Of a stretch of DNA of 42,492 bases, positions 33,772 through 42,254 are shown piece by piece (within the stretch, counting starts at the first letter, position 1; every line of letters begins with the position of its first letter). A program made the position numbers and the translations under genes. The stretch is from NCBI GenBank assembly GCA_015272195.1, contig JACYMC010000203.1, positions 1 through 42,492 on the forward strand, given 5' to 3'. This DNA is from Candidatus Sericytochromatia bacterium. Its GTDB lineage: Bacteria > Cyanobacteriota > Sericytochromatia > UBA7694. The notes beneath the pieces were generated by a model. The model was not told where the DNA came from. It was given only the letters and a program-made list of their open reading frames with translations, and made no database searches.

Positions 33772-34782
33772 TTACAGCAGCCCCTGAGCAATCAGACTTT
33801 CTGCAATCTGAATGGCGTTCAAGGCAGCACCCTTTCGCAGATTGTCGCCCACCACCCACAGATTCAGTGCCTGGGGATGTGAGACGTCCTGCCGGATACG
33901 GCCAACATAAACGGGATCATTGCCGCTGATGGCCTGTGGGCTGGGAAAAATCTGATGCTGGGGGTCATCCTGAACCACCAGACCTGGGGCTTTGGTCAGG
34001 ACTTCACGGGCTGCATCAGGGCTGACGACCCGGCCAAATTCAATGTTGACCGATTCAGAGTGCCCATTGGCGACAGGCACCCGGATACAGGTGGCCACGG
34101 TGGGAATATGGGCCTCCATGATTTTCTGGACTTCATTGGTCATTTTCATTTCTTCGTCGGTATAGCCGTTATCCAGAAAGTTACCGATAAACGGGATCAG
34201 GTTAAAAGCAATTTGCTGGGGCAGCACCTGGGGGGCTGCTTCCTGACCGGCCAGCACCTGTTCGCTTTGCATATAAAGCTCTTCTACGGCCCGGTTGCCG
34301 GCGCCTGATACGGCCTGATAGGTCGAAACCACAACCCGGCGAATGCCAAAAGCGTCGTGCAGCGGTTTTAAGGCCACCACCAGCTGGGCTGTGGAGCAAT
34401 TGGGGTTGGCAATCAGTCCCCGATGCTTTTGCAGGGCGTGACTGTTGACTTCAGGCACAACCAGGGGGACGGTATCATCCATGCGAAAGACGCTGGTGTT
34501 GTCAATGACGATACACCCCCGCTTGATGGCTTCATGAGCCAGGACTTTGCTCACGCTGCTCCCGGCAGAGGCAAAGACAATATCCATGCCTTCAAAGGCG
34601 TCGGGCTCTGCCTGGCGCACGGTCAGACTCTCATGACCAAAGGTCTGAATGGTGCCGGCAGAACGGGCTGATGCCAGGGGAATCAGTTCAGATACCGGGA
34701 AGCGTCTTTGATAGAGTGTGTTGACAATTTCTTTGCCAACCAGTCCTGTGGCACCCAGAATGCCGACCCGATATTTTTTCAT
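33772..34782 (-). CDS. asd: Aspartate-semialdehyde dehydrogenase
   Basis: A 336-residue NADP-dependent enzyme that reduces beta-aspartyl phosphate to aspartate semialdehyde, feeding lysine/diaminopimelate, threonine and methionine synthesis. The Rossmann motif GILGATGLVGKEIV is at residues 7-20; the catalytic Cys129 lies in IANPNCSTAQLV; STYQAVSGAG and CIRVPVANGHSE follow, including the substrate-binding Arg and catalytic His. CAGGAG precedes the ATG. Its supply of diaminopimelate ties it to the wall genes elsewhere in the window. It lies 52 bases after hemC in the same direction and 7 bases before a ybjQ gene. Confidence 0.97.
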   Translation of the reverse strand: MKKYRVGILGATGLVGKEIVNTLYQRRFPVSELIPLASARSAGTIQTFGHESLTVRQAEPDAFEGMDIVFASAGSSVSKVLAHEAIKRGCIVIDNTSVFRMDDTVPLVVPEVNSHALQKHRGLIANPNCSTAQLVVALKPLHDAFGIRRVVVSTYQAVSGAGNRAVEELYMQSEQVLAGQEAAPQVLPQQIAFNLIPFIGNFLDNGYTDEEMKMTNEVQKIMEAHIPTVATCIRVPVANGHSESVNIEFGRVVSPDAAREVLTKAPGLVVQDDPQHQIFPSPQAISGNDPVYVGRIRQDVSHPQALNLWVVGDNLRKGAALNAIQIAESLIAQGLL

Positions 34783-34834
34783 GATGTGCTCCTGTTTTAC
34801 AATTGCGCGGGCAGTTTACAGCTGCCAGCCGTGC

Positions 34835-35746
34835 TTATTGTAACAGAATCGCACGTCCACCGGCGGCGAGCATCTGATTGGCCAGGGTGATGCCAAGCTG
34901 TTGGGCTTCAGTTGCCGGGCCTTTGAGCTGATCGTGTAAAAAATGTTGGCCATCCACGCTGGAAAGATAACCATACAGGGTCAGTTGCTCTGCTTCGAGC
35001 AGACCATAGGCGGCAATAGGCTTTTCGCATCCTCCGCCCATTTGTTTTAAAAAGGCCCGCTCTGCCTGACTGACGGTTGCGCTGGGAAGATGATGAATGC
35101 ATTGCAGCCAGGCCTGTGTCTGGGCATCATCATGGCGGATTTCTACGGCAATGGCACCCTGACCCACGGCTGGCAGCATCAGGCTGGGGGGTAAAATCAT
35201 GCTGATGCGCTGGTGCAGGCCCATCCGCTCCAGTGCAGCTCTTGCCATAATAATGGCATCAAAATCCCCCCGATCCAGCTTGCTGAGACGGGTTTGGATA
35301 TTGCCGCGCAGATCGGCAAACCGCAGATCGCTGCGGTGCTGCATCAGCTGGTTGCGGCGGCGCAGGCTGCCTGTACCGATCAGCGCAGACTTTGGCAGTT
35401 CATCCAGGGGCTGATGGTTCCGGCTGACCAGAACATCCTGGGGCGCATGGCGTTCCAGAATGGCGCCGATTTCGAGGCCTGCTGGCAGGGTGGTGGGCAG
35501 ATCTTTCAGACTGTGAACGGCCAGATCAATACTTTTGTCGTAGAGGGCGTTTTCAAGCTCTTTGGTAAAGAGTCCCTTGTCGCCAATGGCGTGCAGTGGC
35601 ATGTCCAGAATCTGATCGCCTTTGGTGGCAATCACTTTGACTTCGAGACTCAGATCGGGGCGTTGCTGGTGCAGGGCATGCAGGACCTGTTCGGTCTGCC
35701 AGCGGGCCAGCGGGCTGCCACGCGTGCCCAGGATGAGCTTTTTCAT
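34835..35746 (-). CDS. hemC: Porphobilinogen deaminase (hydroxymethylbilane synthase)
   Basis: A 303-residue enzyme that joins four porphobilinogen units into hydroxymethylbilane. GTRGSPLARWQTEQV near the N-terminus, LAVHSLKDLPTTLPAG (about 75-90) with the catalytic Asp region, SLRRRNQL, and the dipyrromethane cofactor Cys240 in MGGGCEKPIAAYG are all intact. Length is normal. Its ATG overlaps the hemA stop as ATGA, so the two tetrapyrrole genes are coupled. Confidence 0.97.
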   Translation of the reverse strand: MKKLILGTRGSPLARWQTEQVLHALHQQRPDLSLEVKVIATKGDQILDMPLHAIGDKGLFTKELENALYDKSIDLAVHSLKDLPTTLPAGLEIGAILERHAPQDVLVSRNHQPLDELPKSALIGTGSLRRRNQLMQHRSDLRFADLRGNIQTRLSKLDRGDFDAIIMARAALERMGLHQRISMILPPSLMLPAVGQGAIAVEIRHDDAQTQAWLQCIHHLPSATVSQAERAFLKQMGGGCEKPIAAYGLLEAEQLTLYGYLSSVDGQHFLHDQLKGPATEAQQLGITLANQMLAAGGRAILLQ

Positions 35747-37053
35747 GATGGAATGACGGGAAGGGGCTGGCTGATTTTACGGAACTGTACATAGCGGTCG
35801 ATTTCGTCTTCTGCATTCAGGCCAAAGAGTTCGCTCAGCACTTCATGATAGATTTGCTGTGTCTGGGCGTCGGCGTTTTTCAGACGAACCACCGGATAGT
35901 GCAGGATCTTCTGGGTAATGGCGCGTGTGATCTGCTGAATCAGGGCTTCGTGTTCAGCTGTCAGAGGCTCTTTACATTTTTGCAGGGCCCTTGTGGTTTC
36001 GCGCTGACGGATATCTTCAAAGGTACTGTAAAGTCCGCGAATGGTGGGGGCCATCTCACGCTGATGCAGCCAGTCCAGGAAGCGGGTGGCCTCTTCGCCG
36101 ATAATGCTCTGGGCCTGACCGATATTCTGCTCACGTCGCAGCAGACTGTCTTCAACCTGATTTTGCAGGCTGTCAACATCATAGAGTGTGATGCCGGGTT
36201 GTTGTGTGACGCCAGGATCGATATTGCGTGGAACGGCCAGATCGATCATCATCAGGGCCTGGTTGGGCAGAAAATCGGGCGTGATCAGAAAGTCCGGCAG
36301 TGCAGTACAGGTGACCACGGCCTGAACCTGTGGCAGGATGCTGGCCAGCTGATCAAGATTCAGCAGCTGAATCGCCTGCTTGCTGCTTTCAGCCAGGGCT
36401 TCTGCATTGCTGCGGGTGCGGTTGGCCAGTGAAATCTGAATATCTGTGTCTTCGAGATTGCGGATCAGCGTGCGGGCCATCTGCCCGGCGCCCACAATCA
36501 GCAGGTGAGCGGGTTTCTGCTCAAGATGCCGGCGCAGTAAGCGCGCGGCGACGGCACTCAGTGAGGTGCAGCCCTGATTGATGGCCGTTTCTGAACGCAC
36601 CCGTTTGCCGGCCGTGACAGCCGCCCGGAACAGCTGGTTCAGAATGGGGCCACTGCTATGGCTCAGCTGGGCGATATCCAGGGCTGTTTTGACCTGGCGC
36701 AGAATTTCGTCTTCACCCAGCACCATGGAGTCCAGGCCGCAGGCAACATCAAAGAGATGGGTTGCCGCAAATTTATTATAATAGGTATAGAGCAAGGTTT
36801 CGAGTGTGTTTTCAGGCACACCGGCCAGTTCGCTGATGGCGTCAAGAATCAGCTGCCGCGCGGCTTCGGGGTGGCGGCTGATGACGTAAACTTCGCTGCG
36901 GTTGCAGGTTGACATGACGAGCGCTTCTTCGATAACGGCGGTTTCGGACAGGGTGTCCAGAAGCGCGCTGAGCTGTACCTTGCTAAAGGTCAGCAATTCA
37001 CGGGTATCCAGGCCAGCGCTTTTGTAATTGGCTCCGACGAGAACGAGTTGCAC
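35743..37053 (-). CDS. hemA: Glutamyl-tRNA reductase
   Basis: A 436-residue enzyme that reduces glutamyl-tRNA to glutamate-1-semialdehyde, the first committed step of the C5 tetrapyrrole route. The catalytic Cys50 lies in STCNRSEVY; GLDSMVLGEDEILRQV is the conserved block after it; the NADPH-binding segment is LLIVGAGQMARTLIRNL. The C-terminal dimerisation helices are complete. The start is GTG at 37053, following GGGAG at good spacing. It heads a minus-strand run with hemC, asd, two ybjQ-like genes and lptF/G. Confidence 0.97.
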   Translation of the reverse strand: MQLVLVGANYKSAGLDTRELLTFSKVQLSALLDTLSETAVIEEALVMSTCNRSEVYVISRHPEAARQLILDAISELAGVPENTLETLLYTYYNKFAATHLFDVACGLDSMVLGEDEILRQVKTALDIAQLSHSSGPILNQLFRAAVTAGKRVRSETAINQGCTSLSAVAARLLRRHLEQKPAHLLIVGAGQMARTLIRNLEDTDIQISLANRTRSNAEALAESSKQAIQLLNLDQLASILPQVQAVVTCTALPDFLITPDFLPNQALMMIDLAVPRNIDPGVTQQPGITLYDVDSLQNQVEDSLLRREQNIGQAQSIIGEEATRFLDWLHQREMAPTIRGLYSTFEDIRQRETTRALQKCKEPLTAEHEALIQQITRAITQKILHYPVVRLKNADAQTQQIYHEVLSELFGLNAEDEIDRYVQFRKISQPLPVIPS

Positions 37054-37471
37054 GGATCTCCCTCTTATATGTAGGTGTATGACGTTAATGGAACCTGGCG
37101 GTCAGGTTGTCTGAGAATGCTGTGTGCACAGACGGCGTACATATTCATTCTAAATACAGGTTAACATGCCCTGATTCAATCGTGCATTGATCCTGATCAA
37201 ACAAGATTTGGGTCTGGATCAGCTGCTGCTTGCACCTGGGCTGGATCAGACTTGCACCTGTTTTATTCTAAACCCTTTTATAGTCTGCTGTAAAATCGTT
37301 TGTCCGGATGGCTTTGATAGGCGTATTCAATAAGATGTGCAGTCCTGTGCGCGGCGTCAGGTCTTCAAAAATGATCGAATTTAACATTTTTTTAAGCAAG
37401 CTTTACTTCTTCATAACTATAATGATCCCAGAGCCAATAGATTTCATCATAAGAAAAGAAGGGTAAGCAGC
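37054..37471. promoter_or_regulatory. 418-base divergent intergenic region with a dyad and a direct repeat
   Basis: Between hemA (leftward) and the hydrophobic-protein gene (rightward) no ORF or RNA gene is seen. TTGATC-CT-GATCAA forms a perfect dyad at 37187-37200. A direct repeat follows: CTGGATCAG then CTTGCACCTG at 37214-37238, and the same two blocks again at 37241-37260 with a shorter gap. Such repeats near a start region may be regulator sites. No convincing -35/-10 pair was found for either gene. Confidence 0.45.
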
Positions 37472-38383
37472 ATGACGTTGACGATTAACGGACAGCAGAT
37501 CTCTGTACAGGGCATCCGTCCGTTGCGTCCGGGTATTACCGTTGAGCAGGCCGTTCAGCGCACCAAAAATAACGGCCTCGATGAAATCTTTTTTACTTCC
37601 AACGGCCGGGCCTATGTGGCTTACGGTGACTCTCTCAATCTCTCTGGCCTTAAAAAGAACGCCATTCCCGCTGTAATGCATCAGGGCATCAAAGCTGATG
37701 TGATTGCCTACGACGATGAAGTCAACAGCGTCTGGGAAGGCATGCGCAAAGGGGCCGTAGAAGAAATTAAAACTGGTATGAACGCCGTACGTACCGCTGT
37801 CAGCAATCTGATCACGACAGTTCAGCCCACGGTTGCCGTTGCTGGTGGTATTGGTATCGCCGGTATGGGCGTCTATCATTTCTGGCGCAGTGCCCAGGGG
37901 GGCGCCATTGGGGCTTCCATGGGCCTGGCCTCTGGCGCCGGCGCCGGTCAGTGGATCATTGATGCGCTGAAAGGCAGTGTAGTGGGGGGCCTTAAGATCG
38001 CCGCTATTTCAGGCGGGGTAGGACTGGCCATTATGGGCGGCTATGGTGCCATCAAAGGCGCGCTTGAAGCCAAAGAAACCCAGAAAGATCTGGCCTCTAT
38101 CGCCAGCATTACAGAAGAAGGCAGTTCCCCTTTAAATGGAGGCCAGGCACTCAACTGGCCTGGTGCAGATACACCTGTCAATACACCCGAACCCAGTCAG
38201 CCAGCGCCTGTGGCGCCTGTCACCCCTGTGGCACCCCAGCCCGGCCCTGGTTCCGGCTTTGGTATTGGCCTGCCCATGGTGCACGGTACAGCGGCTTCCA
38301 GCACAGTCGGTTACCCTATCAGTCAGACCTATCCGGCAGCAGGCCTTTTGAGCCCCCAGCAGTTACTGGCGGGTCGACGCTGA
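37472..38383 (+). CDS. Gly/Ala-rich hydrophobic protein with Pro-rich tail, unknown
   Basis: A 303-residue protein. Residues 1-90 form a soluble, mixed domain (ITVEQAVQRTKNNGLDEIFF, GRAYVAYGDSLNL); about 117-137, 141-158 and 170-197 are Gly/Ala-rich hydrophobic segments, the last containing GGLKIAAISGGVGLAIMGGY; the C-terminal 90 residues are Pro/Ala/Gly-rich and probably disordered. No signal peptide is present. AAGAAGGG precedes the ATG. I recognise no family. It is convergent with the repeat-rich hydrophobic gene at 38512-39966, and both share the Gly-rich membrane-active look. Confidence 0.75.
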   Translation: MTLTINGQQISVQGIRPLRPGITVEQAVQRTKNNGLDEIFFTSNGRAYVAYGDSLNLSGLKKNAIPAVMHQGIKADVIAYDDEVNSVWEGMRKGAVEEIKTGMNAVRTAVSNLITTVQPTVAVAGGIGIAGMGVYHFWRSAQGGAIGASMGLASGAGAGQWIIDALKGSVVGGLKIAAISGGVGLAIMGGYGAIKGALEAKETQKDLASIASITEEGSSPLNGGQALNWPGADTPVNTPEPSQPAPVAPVTPVAPQPGPGSGFGIGLPMVHGTAASSTVGYPISQTYPAAGLLSPQQLLAGRR

Positions 38384-38426
38384 GCCCAGGCTGCCGTCAG
38401 CCTGCTGCATTCAAAGCTTTTAAAGT

Positions 38427-38456
38427 AAAGCGCTACGCAGTTATGCGTGGCGCTTT
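38427..38456 (+). terminator. Hairpin terminator between convergent genes
   Basis: A 13-base stem (38427-38439 with 38444-38456, AAAGCGC at the base, one G-T pair) with a GTTA loop, followed by CTGTTTTGC on the plus strand. It lies 44 bases after the stop at 38383 and 56 bases from the convergent stop at 38512. Confidence 0.75.
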
Positions 38457-38511
38457 CTGTTTTGCTTAAAGCGATGCCGGATATGCGTCAGCATACCCGG
38501 CGGGTTTGGGC

Positions 38512-39966
38512 TCAGTCTTTGGCAGGAGGTGCTGCGACTTCCTTTTTGGCTGCTTCGACGACCGGCGTGCCGCCTTCGGCCGCAGCCTTCTGGAGTGCGG
38601 CGTTGGTGGCTTCTTTGTCTTGCTGGGTTAATTTGTAAGCGGCATAGGCCCCGCCCACGGCCAGCGGAATGGAGACAAAGGGATTTTTTACGGCAAAAGT
38701 ACCGGCCGGCGCGATCACATCATCCCAGGCGTGCTTCAGAACGGCTTCACCCACATTGCGGATGCCAGGCACGTCAGCCAGGGCCAGAGCGGCGCCACCG
38801 CCAACCAGGGCACCAAAGCCTTTGAGTGCACCTTCGCCATAGTCACCCTGCTTCAGATCCTCGTAAGCGCCTTTGGCCAGCAGGCCAGATGCCAGGCCCA
38901 CACCAGCTGCTGCTGCATATTGTCCACCTTTGGTAAAGGCTGAGCTGAAGCCCAGATTTTCAGCAGCACCCAGGGCTGACAGGGCTGCGCCTGTTCCGGC
39001 TGCCACGTTCAGGTAGGTCAGGCCGTTTTCTGAGACGTTCTTCACGGTTTCTTTGCCCAGGACATAACTTGTACCCACCAGTGCGGCGGTACCAATGTGC
39101 TTGGCGGTTTTGGGCAAAACAGCGCTCAGGGTTTCAGAGCCCAGTGCCATGCCGCCCAGGGTGGTCGCACCGCTTGCCAGCAGGGCACCGCCGGCGACTT
39201 CTGCCACGCCGACGGCGTCATTGACAAAACTGCCGTTTTCGGCCAGCCGGCGGGCGCCGTCGACGACCAGGCCGGCGCCCGCGACGCTGCCCAGTACAGC
39301 ACCAGCGCCCTGTGCGCCTTTGGATGACGCGAACTTGACGGCGGGTTCAATGATCAGACTTTTATCAAACTGGCGGCCGATCAGCTCAGTGGCCCCCAGG
39401 GCGCCGACCACACCGGTGGCTGCTTTGAGTCCACCCACCAGTTGATTACCTTCGCGGATATCGTCGACGCCACTTTTCAGCAAGGCTGCTGAACCCAGGC
39501 CGACGGCACCGCCGCCGGTGGCATAGCCATTTTTAAACAAAATATTGACGGGCTTGCTCAGCACGGGCACTTTGGTGAGCAGTTCAGCACCCCCCAGCAC
39601 GCCCAGCGCACCAACACCGGTTTTGACGCTGCCGGCCAGTTGCTTGCCCTCGCGCAGATCCTTGATGCCGTCTTCAGCCAGAACGCCGCCGATACCCAGG
39701 GCCAGCACACCGCCTGTTGCCCGGTTAAAGAGCATTTCACCCAGTCCGTCATACCTCAGGCCCAGGCCAATGACGCCCAGGCCGGTGACGCCGGTTGCCA
39801 CACCGGACAATACCGGGCTGTCCTGGTAAAACTGGCCCAGTTCAGTGTCACCAAATTTTTCGAGGGTGCTTTTGGATTCCGCTTTTTGGGCGGCTGTCTG
39901 ACCGGCTTGCTGTACCGGCTGGCTGGGGATTTGAAGCTGGTTGCCAGACGCGCTGATATTACCCAT
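38512..39966 (-). CDS. Gly/Ala-rich protein built of about five internal hydrophobic repeats
   Basis: A 484-residue protein. After a polar N-terminus (1-50), residues about 84-400 contain five related units. Each has a Gly/Ala/Leu-rich hydrophobic stretch, then a short acidic/basic turn, and a second Gly-rich stretch. The turns are DGIKDLREG (99-107), SGVDDIREG (165-173), DGARRLAENG (236-245), KETVKNVSENG (305-315) and KGAYEDLKQGD (365-375), about 60-70 residues apart. The C-terminus is charged and Ala-rich. No signal peptide is seen. I recognise no family; the design suggests many short membrane-inserting hairpins or a layered coat. Composition is stable and the frame is open with no shift. 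It is convergent with the Gly-rich gene at 37472. Confidence 0.78.
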   Translation of the reverse strand: MGNISASGNQLQIPSQPVQQAGQTAAQKAESKSTLEKFGDTELGQFYQDSPVLSGVATGVTGLGVIGLGLRYDGLGEMLFNRATGGVLALGIGGVLAEDGIKDLREGKQLAGSVKTGVGALGVLGGAELLTKVPVLSKPVNILFKNGYATGGGAVGLGSAALLKSGVDDIREGNQLVGGLKAATGVVGALGATELIGRQFDKSLIIEPAVKFASSKGAQGAGAVLGSVAGAGLVVDGARRLAENGSFVNDAVGVAEVAGGALLASGATTLGGMALGSETLSAVLPKTAKHIGTAALVGTSYVLGKETVKNVSENGLTYLNVAAGTGAALSALGAAENLGFSSAFTKGGQYAAAAGVGLASGLLAKGAYEDLKQGDYGEGALKGFGALVGGGAALALADVPGIRNVGEAVLKHAWDDVIAPAGTFAVKNPFVSIPLAVGGAYAAYKLTQQDKEATNAALQKAAAEGGTPVVEAAKKEVAAPPAKD

Positions 39967-40095
39967 AACTTAAAAAGGCTCCATAATCACTGTGAATTTA
40001 AAGATGGAATCTACAGCTATTTTAACATTTTGCCGCAGTAAAAGATACACCAGGTTTTGGCTCCAAACGCCTTTTTGCCTGAGAAAATCCCGGAT

Positions 40096-41268
40096 TCAGG
40101 GCATCAGCGTCTGATTGCGCTCAGGGCCTACTGAAACGTAGGCAATGGGTGTGTGGGTCTGTTCGGCAATAAAATTCAGATAGTGGCGGGCATTGGCTGG
40201 CAGATCACTGAGCTGGCGGCATTCGGCCAGAGACTCGCTCCAGCCAGGCAGGCTGGTGTAGATCGGTGTGAGGTTCTCAAGGGTCTGCAGCTGACTGGGG
40301 TAGCCCGCCAGGGTTTGCCCCTGGTGTTGGTAAGCGGTGCAGACCTGAATCTGCTCCAGTCCCGAAAGTACATCCAGTTTGGTGATGGCCCATTCGGTGA
40401 TGCCGTTGATACGCCGGGCGTAATTGGCCATCACCAGGTCCAGCCAGCCACAGCGCCGGATGCGGCCTGTTGTGGTGCCGAATTCGTGTCCCTGTTGCTG
40501 AAGATAAGTGCCGGTGTCGTCTGTCAGTTCGGTTGGAAAAGGCCCGTTGCCGACCCGCGTGGTATAGGCTTTGAGAATCCCTGTGACACTGCGAACGGCT
40601 GTGGGCGGCAGTCCAGATCCGGTGCAAGCCCCTCCGCTGCTGCAGTTGGAAGAGGTGACAAACGGGTAGGTGCCGTGGTCAATATCCAGAAAAGTGCCCT
40701 GGGCTCCTTCCAGCAGAATATGTTCGCCCTTTTCGAGGGCCTCATGGAGCAAGTGCTCTGTATTGGCCAGATAAGGCCTCAGTTTTTGCATGGCCGCCTG
40801 TTCTTCAGCGTTCAGTTCTGCTGTCTGCCAGGCGCCGGCCCGTACACCGCTGCGGGCTACTTTGGCCATATAGGCCGGACCAATACCTTTGCCTGTGGTG
40901 CCGACCTTTTGGCTGCGCCCGGCTTCTTCAGCCTGATCCTGTGCCAGATGCTGATGCAGAATCAGATGGGCCCGCTCAGAAATAAAAAAACGGCCTTCGG
41001 TCTGAAATCCCCGGGCATGGAGTGCTTCCAGTTCATTGACCAGTGCGATGGGGTTGAGCACCACCCCATTGCCCAGGATGGAGCGCTTGTTACGGCAAAT
41101 GCCTGAAGGCACCAGATGCAGTTTAAAGGTTTCTTCACCCACAATCACCGTATGACCGGCATTATTACCGCCCTGATAGCGCACAATCCAGTCTGCATGT
41201 TCAGAGAGATAGTCTACAATTTTGCCTTTGCCTTCATCTCCCCACTGCGCGCCGACGATGATTTGCAT
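40096..41268 (-). CDS. purA: Adenylosuccinate synthetase
   Basis: A 390-residue GTP-dependent enzyme that joins aspartate to IMP in AMP synthesis. GAQWGDEGKGKIVDYL at the N-terminus carries the catalytic Asp11 and the P-loop; GGNNAGHTV includes His39. LLEGAQGTFLDIDHGTYPFV, VTGILKAYTTRVGNGPFPTEL, GRIRRCGW and the C-terminal GPERNQTL are intact. It is slightly shorter than the usual 420-430 residues, mostly through trimmed loops. AAAGGAG precedes the ATG. It stands alone, divergent from the coiled-coil gene at 41433. Confidence 0.97.
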   Translation of the reverse strand: MQIIVGAQWGDEGKGKIVDYLSEHADWIVRYQGGNNAGHTVIVGEETFKLHLVPSGICRNKRSILGNGVVLNPIALVNELEALHARGFQTEGRFFISERAHLILHQHLAQDQAEEAGRSQKVGTTGKGIGPAYMAKVARSGVRAGAWQTAELNAEEQAAMQKLRPYLANTEHLLHEALEKGEHILLEGAQGTFLDIDHGTYPFVTSSNCSSGGACTGSGLPPTAVRSVTGILKAYTTRVGNGPFPTELTDDTGTYLQQQGHEFGTTTGRIRRCGWLDLVMANYARRINGITEWAITKLDVLSGLEQIQVCTAYQHQGQTLAGYPSQLQTLENLTPIYTSLPGWSESLAECRQLSDLPANARHYLNFIAEQTHTPIAYVSVGPERNQTLMP

Positions 41269-41376
41269 GGTCTGGATCTCCTTTGGTTTTACAACAAATC
41301 GCTGCTGTTTATGTTAGCACGCTCACGGGTTAAATATTCTTAACCTTGTTATAGATTGTTCTGAACCGGATATAAG

Positions 41377-41400
41377 AAAGTCAAGCGCGCTCTTGACTTT
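41377..41400. promoter_or_regulatory. Perfect 9-base inverted repeat upstream of the coiled-coil gene
   Basis: AAAGTCAAG (41377-41385) and CTTGACTTT (41392-41400) flank a 6-base CGCGCT spacer. It lies 33 bases before the start at 41433, within the purA divergent region. TTGTTA (41346-41351) and GATATA (41369-41374) at 17-base spacing could be a promoter immediately upstream, making this an operator-like site. No T-run follows, so a terminator is unlikely. Confidence 0.45.
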
Positions 41401-41432
41401 ATAGAATGACTAAAAATCAAGGGTAAACCAAT

Positions 41433-42254
41433 ATGTCTGAAACTTTTTTCTATCACTTTATTCAATTAAATACATTTCAAAAAGTACATTTAAAAAACAC
41501 AGCTGAATCTGTCGCTGATTCAGCTGCGGGCTCTTCGGCTGCTGTACTTCAGGCCAATGACCAGCGTGAAGGCACTCGCCATGCCGCTTTTGAGTTTCAG
41601 CAGGAGCTGCACTTCCCCTCTCCGCAGGCGGCTGATCCTGACGCACTTGAAGTTGACACCCAGGTGGTGCTTCAGGTGCTGGATACCCTGCTGGCTGCTG
41701 AAGACAGCTCGGCTTCGGAACTGTAGCAGGCGGGTCAACAGGCGATCAGTCTGGGCCAGCGTCTGCGTCAGCGCCTGATCGACAGCACGCGTCAGCTGGA
41801 ATCTCAGACCTTGCCCCTGGCACAGGCACAGACCCGGTCAAAAGCCATGCTGGCTGCGCAGGATTTGCAGGCTGTTGTTCAGGCTGCGGCTTCCCAGGTA
41901 GAAACGGCTCTGACCTGCTTGCCCATGTCTCTGACAGGTGATCAGCTGAAGGCCCATCAGGCAGAGCTTCAAAACCTGCAGTCGGCTATTTTTGAGCCCT
42001 TACGCGCGTTGCAGCAAGCCTGTCAACAACTGACCCAGACGCAGGCTGAGCTGGGGCAAATGCAAGCTCACTGGCATGTGCTGCAGCAGGAGCACAGCAG
42101 TCTGACAGCACTTTTGCGGGGCGTCAAAGATCGGATGCAGCAACTGGCTGATCGTCACGACATTTCAGCCCCCCTGCGTCAGACGCTGAGGGCTGAAGGT
42201 ATCCCTTCAGCCCCCTTCCCAAAACGCAAATCTCGGCTTAATCTAAAGACATGA
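41433..42254 (+). pseudogene. Coiled-coil protein gene interrupted by one in-frame TAG
   Basis: One reading frame runs from ATG 41433 to TGA 42254, broken only by TAG at 41724-41726. Before the stop it encodes 97 residues ending SASEL; after it the same frame continues QAGQQAISLGQRLRQRLIDS and a Gln/Leu-rich coiled coil to the end, with no change of frame or composition. A single change from CAG (Gln) would explain the break. Intact, the product would be 273 residues, soluble, with a coiled coil in about 100-250 and a basic tail. Family unknown. TAG is a normal stop elsewhere in the window, so the simplest reading is a recent nonsense mutation; readthrough or a sequence error are alternatives. 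An internal TTG at 41811 might restart translation of the coiled coil. The end overlaps the transposase gene by ATGA. Confidence 0.7.

Noticed and set aside
37109-37133. GTCTG ... CAGAC inverted repeat with TGTGCACA inside, near hemA
   Set aside because: Only five outer bases pair and the inner part is out of register; it is not distinguishable from chance.
40153-41106. A 317-codon plus-strand open frame
   Set aside because: It is entirely antisense to purA, which has every family motif.
41724-41726. Genome-wide reassignment of TAG to glutamine
   Set aside because: TAG ends the DUF2147 gene, the PGBD gene and the 1053-residue gene exactly where their frames should stop, so it is a normal stop in this genome.
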